Positions 1-9,024 of a stretch of DNA of 32,234 nucleotides are shown here, piece after piece. Numbering within the stretch: the stretch's first letter is position 1; every line of letters starts with the position of its first letter. The stretch comes from a virus. The position numbers and the translations under genes were made by a program. The stretch lies in IMG/VR virus record IMGVR_UViG_3300042304_000641, positions 1-32,234 of that record; one strand, given 5' to 3'. The notes beneath the pieces were generated by a model. It was not told the DNA's origin. It made no database searches and saw only the letters and a program-made list of their open reading frames with translations.

Positions 1-1049
1 ATATGCTCCAAGACGCAACAATGCGGACAATTAATCAGCTGGGAGAAGAGCTAGAAATAATCAAGGAGAAATGGAAGCAACCGCCCCGGCTCGTCTTATC
101 AAATGGATCAGAAATTATCTTCCGTTCCGGTGACGATCCAGACAAGCTACGGGGGCCGAACATTAGCGGAATCTGGATGGACGAAGCATCCATCATGGAG
201 GAAGAAGTATTCAACATTTGCATTGGGCGTTTACGGGAAGGGGGGCGGGCTGGATGGCTAACATCGACCTTTACGCCCAAGGGAATGAGCCATTGGACTT
301 ACAATGTATTTGGTAAAGGGGATCGTGAGAACACGGAGCTATTCAAATCCAAGACCTCCCAGAACCCTTTCCTCGCTGGAGAGTTCATTAAGGCAGTTGC
401 CAAGCAATATTCTGACAAGCAAGCTAATCAGGAATTAGATGGTGAATTCGTCGATCAAGAGGGCGCAGAGTGGCCATCCGCCCATTTCGGTGAACATATC
501 TGGTTTGAAGAGTGGCCCAAAAATTCCAACATTAAAATCAAGACTATGTCAGTTGACCCGTCCAAGGGGAAAGATGCACGGCATGGGGACTATACGGCAA
601 TTATCAAGTTGGCCCGTGATAATAACGGGATCATCTATTGCGATGCAGAATTGAAGCGCATGGATGCTGAGACGATGGTAACCAAGGTGGTTGCAGAGGC
701 TGAAGCATTTGAGCCGGATGGCCTTGGAATTGAAACGAACCAATTCCAGCATCTACTAGCTACGCAAATACTTGAAGAATCAAAAAGGCAAGGAAATGCT
801 ATTCCAATCATGCAAATCTATAATAATATAAATAAAGATGTGCGTATTAGGAGGCTGGGGCCATACCTCGCCAATAAACTAATTCGATTCAAGCGTAGTG
901 AAGGCACTCGCCTCCTTATTGCACAGCTGCGTGAGTTCCCGCTTGGGAAGCATGATGATGGTCCTGATGCCTTGGAAATGGCATTACGGACTATGATTTC
1001 CATCTGGAATGGCAAGCGGGCTCCCTTGGCAAGAAGGATAATCGCATGA
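1..1049 (+). CDS. terL: Terminase large subunit, 5'-truncated by the window edge
   Basis: DNA-packaging motor: the ATPase translocates DNA into the prohead and the nuclease cuts concatemers. The frame is open to the left edge, so the N-terminus with the Walker A motif lies outside. Counting from the ATG at position 3 (348 residues), Walker B is the hydrophobic run ending in D60-E61 (IWMDEAS). The RNase H-like nuclease domain follows, with D185 (SVDPS), E244 (GIETN) and a final acidic cluster D318-D319/D322 (HDDGPDA) placed as the metal ligands of TerL nucleases. The gene overlaps the portal start by 4 nt (ATGA), the usual terminase-portal order. The small terminase subunit is presumably upstream of the window. 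Family assignment is confident; the true start is not visible. Confidence 0.93.
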   Translation, partial: MLQDATMRTINQLGEELEIIKEKWKQPPRLVLSNGSEIIFRSGDDPDKLRGPNISGIWMDEASIMEEEVFNICIGRLREGGRAGWLTSTFTPKGMSHWTYNVFGKGDRENTELFKSKTSQNPFLAGEFIKAVAKQYSDKQANQELDGEFVDQEGAEWPSAHFGEHIWFEEWPKNSNIKIKTMSVDPSKGKDARHGDYTAIIKLARDNNGIIYCDAELKRMDAETMVTKVVAEAEAFEPDGLGIETNQFQHLLATQILEESKRQGNAIPIMQIYNNINKDVRIRRLGPYLANKLIRFKRSEGTRLLIAQLREFPLGKHDDGPDALEMALRTMISIWNGKRAPLARRIIA

Positions 1050-3181
1050 ATACTTGGCAAAAAATAATCAATTTCCTTCTTCCGCCAAAACCGTCAGAGG
1101 AGCATGGGAAGCGTGTCAAGAGGAACTTGCGTGAAAATGTACTCACGAATGATTTTTGGCTTGGTAATTATGTCGATCTTCTTGACCGTTTCCGTGATGG
1201 AGGCGTGTTCGCTTATCCAATCTCGAATCCACAAGATAGGCGTTACGGGTCAAATTTCCCATTCTGGTATTCAGAACAACAGCTATCCATTATTAGGGCT
1301 CAAGCCCGATTGGTTACCACTACGAATCCAAATGCAATTGGACTCCTTAATGGATTATGCAGCTATGTCATTGGTAGCGGATTCAATTATCGTGTTGCCC
1401 CCAAGGGTACAATTGAAATTGACGAATCCACAGTGCGTCGATGCCAAGATGTACTCGACAGATTCCTGAATGAGAATGAATGGGATCTGATGGAGGATGA
1501 GATATTCAAGCGTTCTCGCACAGATGGCGAATGCTTCCTCCGTCTTTTCCCTCAACCTTCTGGACGGTTATTGGTTCGCACAATTGAACCGGAACAAGTT
1601 TATCAGCCACCCGGCGAAGACTTTGCCCATTGGTCATATGGAATCGAAACTGATCCAGATGATGTATTCAACATAATAAGCTATTACATCGACTATAACG
1701 CTCCAAAGGGCGAAGAGGAGCGAGACGCTACTGCTGGAAATGTAAATGGGGAAATGGTCCAAGCCGATAGGATTATCCACATCAAGTGCAATGTTCCAAA
1801 GGCAATTAAGAGAGGATTGTCCGATTTCAGTTACGATACGCTAGATACATTTTCTACTTCGGCTAAACTACGCAAGAATTTGGGAGAAGGGGCATCAGTT
1901 CAATCGGCCATTGCTGCCGTGCGTCAACATGATGCAGCGTCTGCTGCTCAAGTGGAATCGTTTGTTGATGACATGGTTGACTATTCTGTAAACAATGTGC
2001 CAAGTGGAAGGCAGACGGATTATCAGCGTATTGAGCCGGGTACATTCCTTGACATTCCAAAGGGGATGAATTATGTGAAACCACCCGGAGCAGATAGTGC
2101 AAGAGATCATCTAGAGATCTTCCAATCGCTACTTCGCTCAGCTGGCAATCGACACAATGCGCCAGAGTGGTTGTCTTCTGCCAATGTGGCTGGGGCCAAC
2201 TATGCTTCCAGTTTGACGGCTGAATCCCCATTCCTTCGCAACTGCGTTAGGATGCAGACTTTTTATCGACGATACTTTTTGCGGATTGCCCGTGAAGCAA
2301 TTCGTACTGCTGCTGAAATGGGCCAATTGCCAATTAACATCTTGGATGTAATTGATGTTATGGTAACTCCTCCAGCAGTGGAGGCCCGTGACAAGATTGC
2401 CGATTCTCAAGCCAACCAGACTTATATGACTATGGGGATTAAATCTGCACAGACCGTCACCCAAGAGCTTGGCCTTAATTTTGACGCAGAGCAGCGCAAT
2501 ATTGAGCAGCAAGCTGAGAAGATGGCATCTGAAATTGCACCCGGTCAAGAGGATTCGTCTCAAGTGTCTGATTCTGCGCTAAATGGATTACAAATTGAGA
2601 ATCTGGTTGGCATCGTCATGAGGGTAGCAACTGGGCAGATTCCAGTTGAAGTTGGCAGATCAATTGCATCTGCTGCATTCCCGCTAATGCCTCAAGATCA
2701 GGTCAATGCTATTTTCCCTGAATCATTGCACGGGACACAGGAGTTGCCTCCTCACTCCTCTGGACGGTCAGATCCAACGGGTCAAGATCCAATGGCTCAA
2801 GAGCCTGAAGATCCATTAACAGTTGCGCCTGTCCAAGAATCTAGTGGCGATGGTAAATATGGCCACATAACTTTCACGCCTCCTGATTCTGTTCGTAAAG
2901 CTGCTAAGCGTGGACTTGAGCTAAGGAAGAAATACAATAGGGGCGGAACTGCCATAGGGGTGGCCCGTGCAAGGGATTTGATGAATGGTGCAGAACTCTC
3001 TCCATCGACCATCAAGCGCATGGTAAGTTACTTTGCCCGTCACGAAGTGGACAAGAAGGGCGAAGGATGGGGAGTTGATTCTGCTGGCTATATCGCATGG
3101 CTATTGTGGGGTGGAGATTCTGGCAAGTCTTGGGCTAACAAAGTAGCCAATCAAATGGATTCGGCGGACAAAAAGAAATGA
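1046..3181 (+). CDS. Portal protein, lambda gpB-like, with extra C-terminal domain
   Basis: Forms the dodecameric ring at the capsid vertex through which DNA enters and leaves. It has 711 residues. The region of roughly residues 30-500 follows the lambda-type portal pattern: the NPNAIGLLNGL helix near 94-104, the RTDGECFLRLF strand near 158-168, IEPEQVYQ near 180-187, and an HIKCNVPKAIKRGLSDF segment near 245-261. A Q/P/S-rich linker (about 550-600) leads to a separate basic domain at about 604-711 containing GGTAIGVARARD, MVSYFARHEVDKKG and AGYIAWLLWGGD. I recognise that module as one recurring in phage structural proteins, but I cannot name its function. The start overlaps terL by 4 nt, and the stop overlaps the next ATG by 4 nt. 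Confidence 0.9.
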   Translation: MNTWQKIINFLLPPKPSEEHGKRVKRNLRENVLTNDFWLGNYVDLLDRFRDGGVFAYPISNPQDRRYGSNFPFWYSEQQLSIIRAQARLVTTTNPNAIGLLNGLCSYVIGSGFNYRVAPKGTIEIDESTVRRCQDVLDRFLNENEWDLMEDEIFKRSRTDGECFLRLFPQPSGRLLVRTIEPEQVYQPPGEDFAHWSYGIETDPDDVFNIISYYIDYNAPKGEEERDATAGNVNGEMVQADRIIHIKCNVPKAIKRGLSDFSYDTLDTFSTSAKLRKNLGEGASVQSAIAAVRQHDAASAAQVESFVDDMVDYSVNNVPSGRQTDYQRIEPGTFLDIPKGMNYVKPPGADSARDHLEIFQSLLRSAGNRHNAPEWLSSANVAGANYASSLTAESPFLRNCVRMQTFYRRYFLRIAREAIRTAAEMGQLPINILDVIDVMVTPPAVEARDKIADSQANQTYMTMGIKSAQTVTQELGLNFDAEQRNIEQQAEKMASEIAPGQEDSSQVSDSALNGLQIENLVGIVMRVATGQIPVEVGRSIASAAFPLMPQDQVNAIFPESLHGTQELPPHSSGRSDPTGQDPMAQEPEDPLTVAPVQESSGDGKYGHITFTPPDSVRKAAKRGLELRKKYNRGGTAIGVARARDLMNGAELSPSTIKRMVSYFARHEVDKKGEGWGVDSAGYIAWLLWGGDSGKSWANKVANQMDSADKKK

Positions 3182-3387
3182 CGCTACTTGTCAATGCTGA
3201 GCATGATCCGCTTGATCTATGCGCCCTAACTGTAACTTTTATGCTACAGTTAGGGACAGTGAATGAAATTGTTAAGCATCAACCGAATAACTCACAAGCC
3301 ATTGAGAAGAAGCAGTATTTAGAGAGTGGATTAAAAACCCACATAGCTGAATGCGAGAGATGTAGGAATTCACTAAAGGATTTTTGA
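3178..3387 (+). CDS. Small protein with HxxxCxxC zinc-binding-type tail
   Basis: A 69-residue protein whose ATG overlaps the portal stop codon (ATGA), so it is probably translated by coupling. Its C-terminus carries H-x3-C-x2-C (HIAECERC), the core of the ZAS-type zinc motif of anti-sigma factors. Upstream there is only a short helical region and no membrane segment. It could be a minor head-assembly factor, or a small regulator co-expressed with late genes. I do not recognise a named family. Position between portal and the ParB-like gene is the only functional context. The coding call rests on tight packing and strand consistency. Confidence 0.7.
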   Translation: MTLLVNAEHDPLDLCALTVTFMLQLGTVNEIVKHQPNNSQAIEKKQYLESGLKTHIAECERCRNSLKDF

Positions 3388-3388
3388 T

Positions 3389-4663
3389 ATGGATTTCAAA
3401 GATAGGATCAAAGAGTTTAGGCGCATAAAAGCCAGTGATCTACTGGCTAATCCGCTAAACCATAGGGTCCATCCAGAGAAGCAGCGCAAGGCATTACGCA
3501 AGACTCTAAAAGAGATTGGTTTTGCTGGAGCGTTATTGTGCCGTGAACAGGATGGCAAGTTAATCCTGATTGATGGGCATATGCGGGCAGCTGAGTGTGG
3601 TGATGCCGAAATTCCAGTCTTAATTCTTGATGTGAATGAGGCTGAGGGTAACAAGATTCTCGCCTCGTATGATGCCATCGGATCAATGGCAAGAATTGAC
3701 GAGAAGATTTTAAATGATCTGATGGATTCATTCACTAGCGATATTGGTGATGTATTCGGTGAAATGAGTTCATCAGGAAATATTTTTGAGGAAGACGAAG
3801 AGAAACAAAGGAAAAAAGAGGAGGAGGAAAACGAATTAAAGGAAAAGGAGCAAAAGGAAGATAAGGCAAGGAGAGAGCGGATAAAGAGTGGCGAAGAACT
3901 ACTTGGAGTTAAGCCGGGAGAACTGTGGAAAATTAGGGATGGATCTTACATCTACTGCGGTAGTTATAAGGACAAGATTTTCACAGATATGTTTATTGAG
4001 ATGGCGAATTTTGGCGCAAAGTCCCGAACATACTACAAAGTTATGTTAAACGCTCCAAGGGCGACAACTGCGGAATATGGTGCATTTGATTTTCTATCCA
4101 ACCTAATTGAATTAGACGAAGGTTGGACATTTACAAATAACGATCCGGCTCTTCTCGCCTCTCTGCTGGACAGTAACAGTGTCAAGGGGCTATATACATT
4201 TTCCAATGGTGATTTTTCGCAAATAACAACATTTCACCATAAGAATAAATCTGAACCTATTTCCCATATGAAGAATCATTTCAATGAGGAAACTGACAGG
4301 GATAGGGGAAGGCATCTAACAGCGAATGTCGAAGCATTCCCTCCTCCGGTCAATGGTGCAAGAGTTCATAGATTTGCATTAGAAAAACTTATTGCCAAAA
4401 CTAAGAGACACGCATCAGCACAAGAAAAAACTGTTCCATTTCTAATTATCCCATGTTCAAACACTGGACTAATTACACGAATTGCCCTATCCAGCCACCA
4501 TTGCAAAATATTGGCAGCTGAACCAGACCCAAATTTGGTAGAGTACACTCTTCAAAACTTTTTCGCTTTTCCGGCAAGACATAACGAAAACCGGGAAACT
4601 ATGCCTCCACCAAAGAGGATAATTCGATGGAAGCAGCAACTAGGCGATTTAACGAACTCTTAG
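3389..4663 (+). CDS. ParB-like domain fused to a degenerate N4/N6-type DNA methylase
   Basis: 424 residues. The N-terminal ParB/sulfiredoxin-like domain (about 10-110) contains the diagnostic DGHMRAAEC segment at 62-70 followed by EIPVLILDVNEAEGNKILASYD. A highly charged E/K stretch (about 134-170) is likely coiled coil. The rest follows the layout of ParB-methylase fusions (PGELWKI at 176-182, then YCGS at 189-192). However, the catalytic D/N-P-P-Y position reads NAPR (221-224), and the SAM-binding loop usually like DPFxGSGT reads IPCSNTG (354-360). The later AAEPDP (376-381) still matches the acidic SAM-ribose position. The protein is therefore probably catalytically dead as a methylase. 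An AAAGGA ribosome-binding site lies 8 nt before the ATG. The gene overlaps the next by 37 nt. Confidence 0.8.
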   Translation: MDFKDRIKEFRRIKASDLLANPLNHRVHPEKQRKALRKTLKEIGFAGALLCREQDGKLILIDGHMRAAECGDAEIPVLILDVNEAEGNKILASYDAIGSMARIDEKILNDLMDSFTSDIGDVFGEMSSSGNIFEEDEEKQRKKEEEENELKEKEQKEDKARRERIKSGEELLGVKPGELWKIRDGSYIYCGSYKDKIFTDMFIEMANFGAKSRTYYKVMLNAPRATTAEYGAFDFLSNLIELDEGWTFTNNDPALLASLLDSNSVKGLYTFSNGDFSQITTFHHKNKSEPISHMKNHFNEETDRDRGRHLTANVEAFPPPVNGARVHRFALEKLIAKTKRHASAQEKTVPFLIIPCSNTGLITRIALSSHHCKILAAEPDPNLVEYTLQNFFAFPARHNENRETMPPPKRIIRWKQQLGDLTNS

Positions 4664-5709
4664 CTGCAAAGGTTGGAATTGAGCAGATAGAAGCACTACA
4701 TGATGCAGATATTGTTTCAAGGAAATTGCTTGGACTAATATCTCAACGGCAAAAATTGGCAACAAATGCCAAGGATCTCAACGACTACACTTCAATCCAT
4801 TTTAATTTGGAATGTATTTATTTGGAAATGAACAGTCTGGTAAACAGATTGTGCCCAAAAATACTTGAGGATCACTCAAGACGACTCAATGCAATTATGG
4901 CAGACCTACTTGTAGGAAACGATTTACAGGAGTCAAAGCGCACAATTGCCCGTGATATTTTTCCCGGCATTCCAAAGAATTTAATTCTTGAAATAATTCG
5001 CAACAGAAATATTCCTCAGCGAATTATGCAAAAAATGTCTCGTACCCGGATGAATCCAACTGCTGTAGCGCAACTGGTGGCAATCCAAAAAGATCCGTTA
5101 ATCCGGTCTTCAATGGTTACCCAATATTTTCAAACTATGCGGAATAATGCCTATATGATTGCCCGGACGGCAATTAGTTCAATGATGGGCCAAGTTGCAC
5201 GAAATACATATTCGGCATTGCCCAAGGAATTGGTGGGTTTCCAAATCCATGCCATTCTGGACAGTAGAACAAGACCAGCACATCGTGAACGAGATAAAAC
5301 GGTTTATTACAAGAATCCTCGCTATGACAACCTTGGTTTTGACCAGATGCCAAATCCTCCGCTTGAGGCGGATGGATCAACTGCATTCAATTGCAGGTGC
5401 TGGCTAACGCCAATCTTGAATATGGAACCAACCAAATTTTATGATTTCAAGGGCAGAATTATTCCAGATGCCAAAACTTTTAGCCAATGGTTTGGGTCAA
5501 GTACAAAAGATAAGCAGGTATTGGCAATCGGGATTAAACGGCATCAGATGGCTTCAAAGCGTTTAAAGAAGGGCGAAACGCTCCAGTGGTGGCATCTGCT
5601 AGACCCAGATTCTGGAATGTTACTAGATTTAGATGAAATAAAATCAGAATCTCCGCAAAAAAGGGCAGGAAGAATTAAAAAAGCAAAAAATATCATATTC
5701 AAGCCTTGA
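4627..5709 (+). CDS. Mu F-like minor head protein (head morphogenesis)
   Basis: 360 residues. The helical N-terminal two-thirds precede the Mu gpF-like signature: LDSRTRPAHRERD at 211-223, then NCRCWLTPI at 255-263, the Cys-x-Cys end typical of this domain. Members are minor capsid proteins encoded next to the portal and involved in head assembly or early DNA delivery. The C-terminal 80 residues contain a WFGSS...KQVLAIGIKRHQM segment often seen after the gpF domain, and then a basic tail. GAGG lies 8 nt upstream of the ATG. The start sits inside the end of the ParB-like gene, so expression is probably coupled. Position between portal and capsid protease supports the call. Confidence 0.85.
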   Translation: MEAATRRFNELLAAKVGIEQIEALHDADIVSRKLLGLISQRQKLATNAKDLNDYTSIHFNLECIYLEMNSLVNRLCPKILEDHSRRLNAIMADLLVGNDLQESKRTIARDIFPGIPKNLILEIIRNRNIPQRIMQKMSRTRMNPTAVAQLVAIQKDPLIRSSMVTQYFQTMRNNAYMIARTAISSMMGQVARNTYSALPKELVGFQIHAILDSRTRPAHRERDKTVYYKNPRYDNLGFDQMPNPPLEADGSTAFNCRCWLTPILNMEPTKFYDFKGRIIPDAKTFSQWFGSSTKDKQVLAIGIKRHQMASKRLKKGETLQWWHLLDPDSGMLLDLDEIKSESPQKRAGRIKKAKNIIFKP

Positions 5710-5741
5710 CACAATTTTATATTGCTATCAATATATCCAAT

Positions 5742-7082
5742 ATGCCAACTAATCTTTCGCTTCTAGAAGACCTCAACTCTATTATTCCACTTAGCCAATG
5801 GTCAAGTGGGAAAGAGGCTTTGACGGTTGATCGTGAAGCCGGGATCATCAAAGGCATCAAGATTCTTGGGTTCACATCCCAGAATGGTAGGCGGTATACG
5901 CCTGAAGCCTGCAAAGCTGCAATTTCCTTGTACGAAGGAAAAAAGGTCAATATTGACCATCCAGAAAAAGGCCCAACCCAGCAGCGTTCAACATACGACC
6001 GCTTTGGAAAGTTTATCAATGTAAGATTCGTCGAAGGCGATGGTCTTTTCGGTGATCTCCTCTACCTCAAAAGCCATGAGATGGCTGAGAGCGTATGCGA
6101 AGCTGCTGAGCGCAAAGAACTAAATGATGTATTTGGAATGAGTCATAATGCTCAGGGCGAAGGATCTGTAGATAAACAGGGTATATTCGTTGTCTCAAGG
6201 ATAACGGAAGTGCGCCATGTCGATCTCGTCGCAGACCCGGCAACGACACAATCGCTCACGGAATCAGCGACAGCAAAGCAGAAAACAGAAGAAGCAGCGT
6301 ACTCTGGAGTTTATCGAACGAGTAAAAAACGCTCTCCTAAAGCGAGGAGGGGATTCGTGAAATCTAAGAGTAAAAGCGCAAACAAGCCTACTGGAACTAT
6401 TAAAGAGAGTGAAGACGAGACTAATCCAGTAGCTAATGAAAAAGAGGCGGGTAGAAAAGACTTACACCACCGGATTATGCAGATCATTACCCGTGATGAT
6501 ATGGCTGATGATCGTAAAGCTGATGCTGTTCTTGATTTCCTTATGGATGAAATGGGGGACGAAGAAATGGATGCAACTGAGGCTATGGATCGTATTGATG
6601 ATTCAAATAAGGATCAGAAGGGCGATATGCCAGCTGATTCAGGATCGGATGATACCGAAGAGGCGAAGGACACTAAGAAGTGTGCTAAGTGCGGTTGCGA
6701 TTGCCAAGGCAGCATGGAGGCTGAAGAGGGTAGTTGCAAAGAAGGCGAAGAAGAAGATGGTGGCGAAGATAAATATGCAGATAAGAAGGAGCGCATGAAG
6801 CCTGTAAAAGAATCTAAAGATCCTAAAGAAGAATTGAAATACTTGAGAGCTAAGGACAACATTCGCAACTTGTGTGAGCAAGCTGGAATTAAGTTTGAAG
6901 ATTCTCTCGTAGAAGACCTTTCGAGTCTTTCGGCTTCTTCTCTGGAGCGTCAGATCAAGCGAATTGCTGCTTCTGAAAAAGCTGCAAAGCCCAAATGCCC
7001 ACCAATCAATGCCCCACTTCAAGAGAGTAAGGGTAGTGGTATTCCTGAAGGTGATTCTTTGTTCCGTTGGTTGCAAAACTAA
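5742..7082 (+). CDS. Capsid maturation protease fused to acidic scaffold-like domain
   Basis: A 446-residue protein when started at ATG 5742. A TTG at 5706, overlapping the previous stop, would add 12 residues; neither start has a good ribosome-binding site. The first about 175 residues look like a phage prohead protease of the Mu I/T4 gp21-like type: NIDHP with H73 and FGMSHNA with S134 are the candidate His/Ser catalytic pair, followed by VDLVADPATT. A basic linker (about 195-225) leads to a long, very acidic, Asp/Glu/Lys-rich region containing a CAKCGCDC cluster, and a helical C-terminus ending in FRWLQN. Protease plus scaffold in one polypeptide is a known arrangement. The region lies directly before the decoration and capsid genes. 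Confidence 0.82.
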   Translation: MPTNLSLLEDLNSIIPLSQWSSGKEALTVDREAGIIKGIKILGFTSQNGRRYTPEACKAAISLYEGKKVNIDHPEKGPTQQRSTYDRFGKFINVRFVEGDGLFGDLLYLKSHEMAESVCEAAERKELNDVFGMSHNAQGEGSVDKQGIFVVSRITEVRHVDLVADPATTQSLTESATAKQKTEEAAYSGVYRTSKKRSPKARRGFVKSKSKSANKPTGTIKESEDETNPVANEKEAGRKDLHHRIMQIITRDDMADDRKADAVLDFLMDEMGDEEMDATEAMDRIDDSNKDQKGDMPADSGSDDTEEAKDTKKCAKCGCDCQGSMEAEEGSCKEGEEEDGGEDKYADKKERMKPVKESKDPKEELKYLRAKDNIRNLCEQAGIKFEDSLVEDLSSLSASSLERQIKRIAASEKAAKPKCPPINAPLQESKGSGIPEGDSLFRWLQN

Positions 7083-7097
7083 AAAGGGGGTACGACG

Positions 7098-7637
7098 ATG
7101 AGTACGACTTTTGGCGGTGGAAAACTCTATAAACCAGCAAGCGATACGGTGATGAGCCTCGCTAGCGCAGCGTCAACTGCCATCAGTGTGGGAGATCTGC
7201 TTTACTGGGACAGCACCAACAAAGTGCTGAAGCCCTTCGATGCTTATGTAGCAACTGGGACGGTTAATACCGATCAAGCTGCAATTCGTGCAGTTTTCGC
7301 TGGAGTAGCACTTCAAGGTAAATTGGCAGCTGATACCAGTGCGGGCTATCCAGCCTTCAATGGTGAATCAATCACCTTTGCCCCTGATGCTTTGTATGAA
7401 GCAACTTGTGCAGCTACCACTTTTGAGCCCGGTGATCTAGTTGCAGCTTCGGTTGCAGCAACTGCTGGTGCTGGGAATGTTGCAGCGCAAACACTCGTAA
7501 AGACCACCGATTCTGGTGAGGCACTTGGTTATGTAGTTGAGCGTTATGCATCGAATACCACATCGGTGCGAGTGCGGTTGATTGGGCGATGGTCGCCTTA
7601 CAACTTCGCTGATTACAACACCATCACCTCAGCCTGA
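7098..7637 (+). CDS. Probable capsid decoration (cement) protein
   Basis: 179 residues, rich in Ala, Thr, Gly and Ser and apparently all beta. It sits between the protease and the major capsid gene, where head decoration or stabilising proteins are usually encoded. The sequence alternates strands with segments such as VGDLLYWDS and EPGDLVAAS, a pattern seen in DUF2190-like capsid cement proteins. A G-rich Shine-Dalgarno (AAGGGGG) lies upstream of the ATG. No signal peptide or membrane segment is present. The role is inferred mainly from position and composition. An alternative is a head fibre or minor head protein. Confidence 0.6.
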   Translation: MSTTFGGGKLYKPASDTVMSLASAASTAISVGDLLYWDSTNKVLKPFDAYVATGTVNTDQAAIRAVFAGVALQGKLAADTSAGYPAFNGESITFAPDALYEATCAATTFEPGDLVAASVAATAGAGNVAAQTLVKTTDSGEALGYVVERYASNTTSVRVRLIGRWSPYNFADYNTITSA

Positions 7638-7667
7638 TCCACAACACAATAAGAAAGGTACTGATCC

Positions 7668-9008
7668 ATGAACACGATGAAACTTAGAAATCTGTACGAG
7701 TCCCGAACCAAAGAAACCAACGGTCGATGGCGTTTCCTAACCGAAATGCGCCAAGGCCTTGGTCTTTGCGACAAAGAAGGGAACGACAACAAGGACTTTG
7801 CTGGCAACCGCATCTTGAAGGACCGTAGCGTCCGTCCAGAGCAGTTCAGCCTGCAAGAGCTTGCTGAATCCATTGTTGGGCCAAGCTGGAGGCAGATCTT
7901 TAATCCTGAATCTGGCACAATGAATCAGTACACCGTAGCTCGCTCGCTGGTGGAAACTGGTTTCCCCAATGAGCAACGGGCACTGGTTGAGGCCACTGGT
8001 TTTGGCCTTGATCCTTCAGCCTTTCTGAACATCAATACTTTCACCTCCATCGTTGGTGGACTGGTTGAAGTAAAGATTTTGGAAGCATTCCAGAATCCTG
8101 CTCTGATTGCTGATCGTCTGATGCCTGTTGAGTCCACAAAACTCAATGGTCAGAAGATTATCGGTCTTCAGAACATTGGTGATCGTGGGCGTAGGCGGGC
8201 TCCCGGTGAAACTCATCCTCGTGCCCAATTCGGGGAGCGTTGGATCGAGACTCCAGAAACCCGTGAAAATGCCTTGGCACTTGATGTTCTCAAGGAAACG
8301 GTTTTCTTTGATCTGACTGGTGCAATTCTCCAGCAGGCATCTAGTATCGGCACTGAGTTGGCATACCGTAAGGAACTTGAAGTAATTGATACCTTCCTTG
8401 GTATCAACAACTCATTCAAGTACAACGGTACTGCTTACAATACTTTCCAGACGAGCCGAACACTTGGCTATCTGAATGCCCATACGAACCAGCTGGTGGA
8501 TTGGACTTCGCTCCAGTCTGCTTATCTGCTGTTCACTCGCCAAGAAGATCCTCATACGGCAAAGCGTTTGCTCATTACGCCGGATACCATTTTGGTCAAT
8601 CCAGCGAAGATGGCAACCGTCAATCTAATCATTGGAGCATCCTCCACTGATCGCCGTACCACTCCGGGTTCAACTCAGGCTACTGCTTCTGAATTGAACA
8701 TTGCCAGCACTCCGGGCAATCCTTACAGTGGCCAGTTCAATGTTGTTACCAGTCCGCTTGTTGAGCAGCGATGCTTGGCATCGGATGGTCTGAACTTGAA
8801 TCAGGCTAACACTGATGGCTTGTGGTTCATGATGCAAGCTGGTAAACCATACCGCTATATGCAGAACTTCCCGCTGACTGTAACCCAAGCAAGCCCAAGC
8901 CAGTACGAAATGCTGGATCGGGGCATCGTAGCATCCTACTTCGCTGAAGAGCGAGGTATCCCAAGCGTCTGGAGTCCTTGGCACATCGTCAAGAACAACA
9001 ACGCTTAA
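7668..9008 (+). CDS. Major capsid protein, HK97 fold
   Basis: 446 residues that build the icosahedral shell. The order protease, decoration, this gene is the standard capsid cassette. The sequence has features expected of Mu-like/HK97-fold shells: a helical N-terminal region, a central GRRRAPGETHPRAQFGERW E-loop-like stretch (about residues 170-190), a spine helix around ELAYRKELEVIDTFLG, and a C-terminal P-domain/A-loop-like part with ILVNPAKMATV and FPLTVTQASPSQYEMLDRG. An AAAGG ribosome-binding site precedes the ATG. Codon use is somewhat richer in G/C-ending codons than in the flanking small tail genes, as expected for the most highly expressed virion protein. Confidence 0.85.
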   Translation: MNTMKLRNLYESRTKETNGRWRFLTEMRQGLGLCDKEGNDNKDFAGNRILKDRSVRPEQFSLQELAESIVGPSWRQIFNPESGTMNQYTVARSLVETGFPNEQRALVEATGFGLDPSAFLNINTFTSIVGGLVEVKILEAFQNPALIADRLMPVESTKLNGQKIIGLQNIGDRGRRRAPGETHPRAQFGERWIETPETRENALALDVLKETVFFDLTGAILQQASSIGTELAYRKELEVIDTFLGINNSFKYNGTAYNTFQTSRTLGYLNAHTNQLVDWTSLQSAYLLFTRQEDPHTAKRLLITPDTILVNPAKMATVNLIIGASSTDRRTTPGSTQATASELNIASTPGNPYSGQFNVVTSPLVEQRCLASDGLNLNQANTDGLWFMMQAGKPYRYMQNFPLTVTQASPSQYEMLDRGIVASYFAEERGIPSVWSPWHIVKNNNA

Positions 9009-9024
9009 TAACTGAGGCATACAG

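Noticed and set aside
5706-5740. TTGACA at 5706 as the -35 box of a promoter inside the late operon.
   Set aside because: No convincing -10 box lies at 16-18 nt (best match 3 of 6). The TTGA is also explained as the overlap of the previous stop with a possible start.
6436-7076. Long frames on both strands inside the protease/scaffold gene.
   Set aside because: They are shadows of a repetitive, Lys/Glu/Asp-rich coding sequence (GAA/GAT/AAG codons), which leaves other frames open. No start signals or sensible composition support them.
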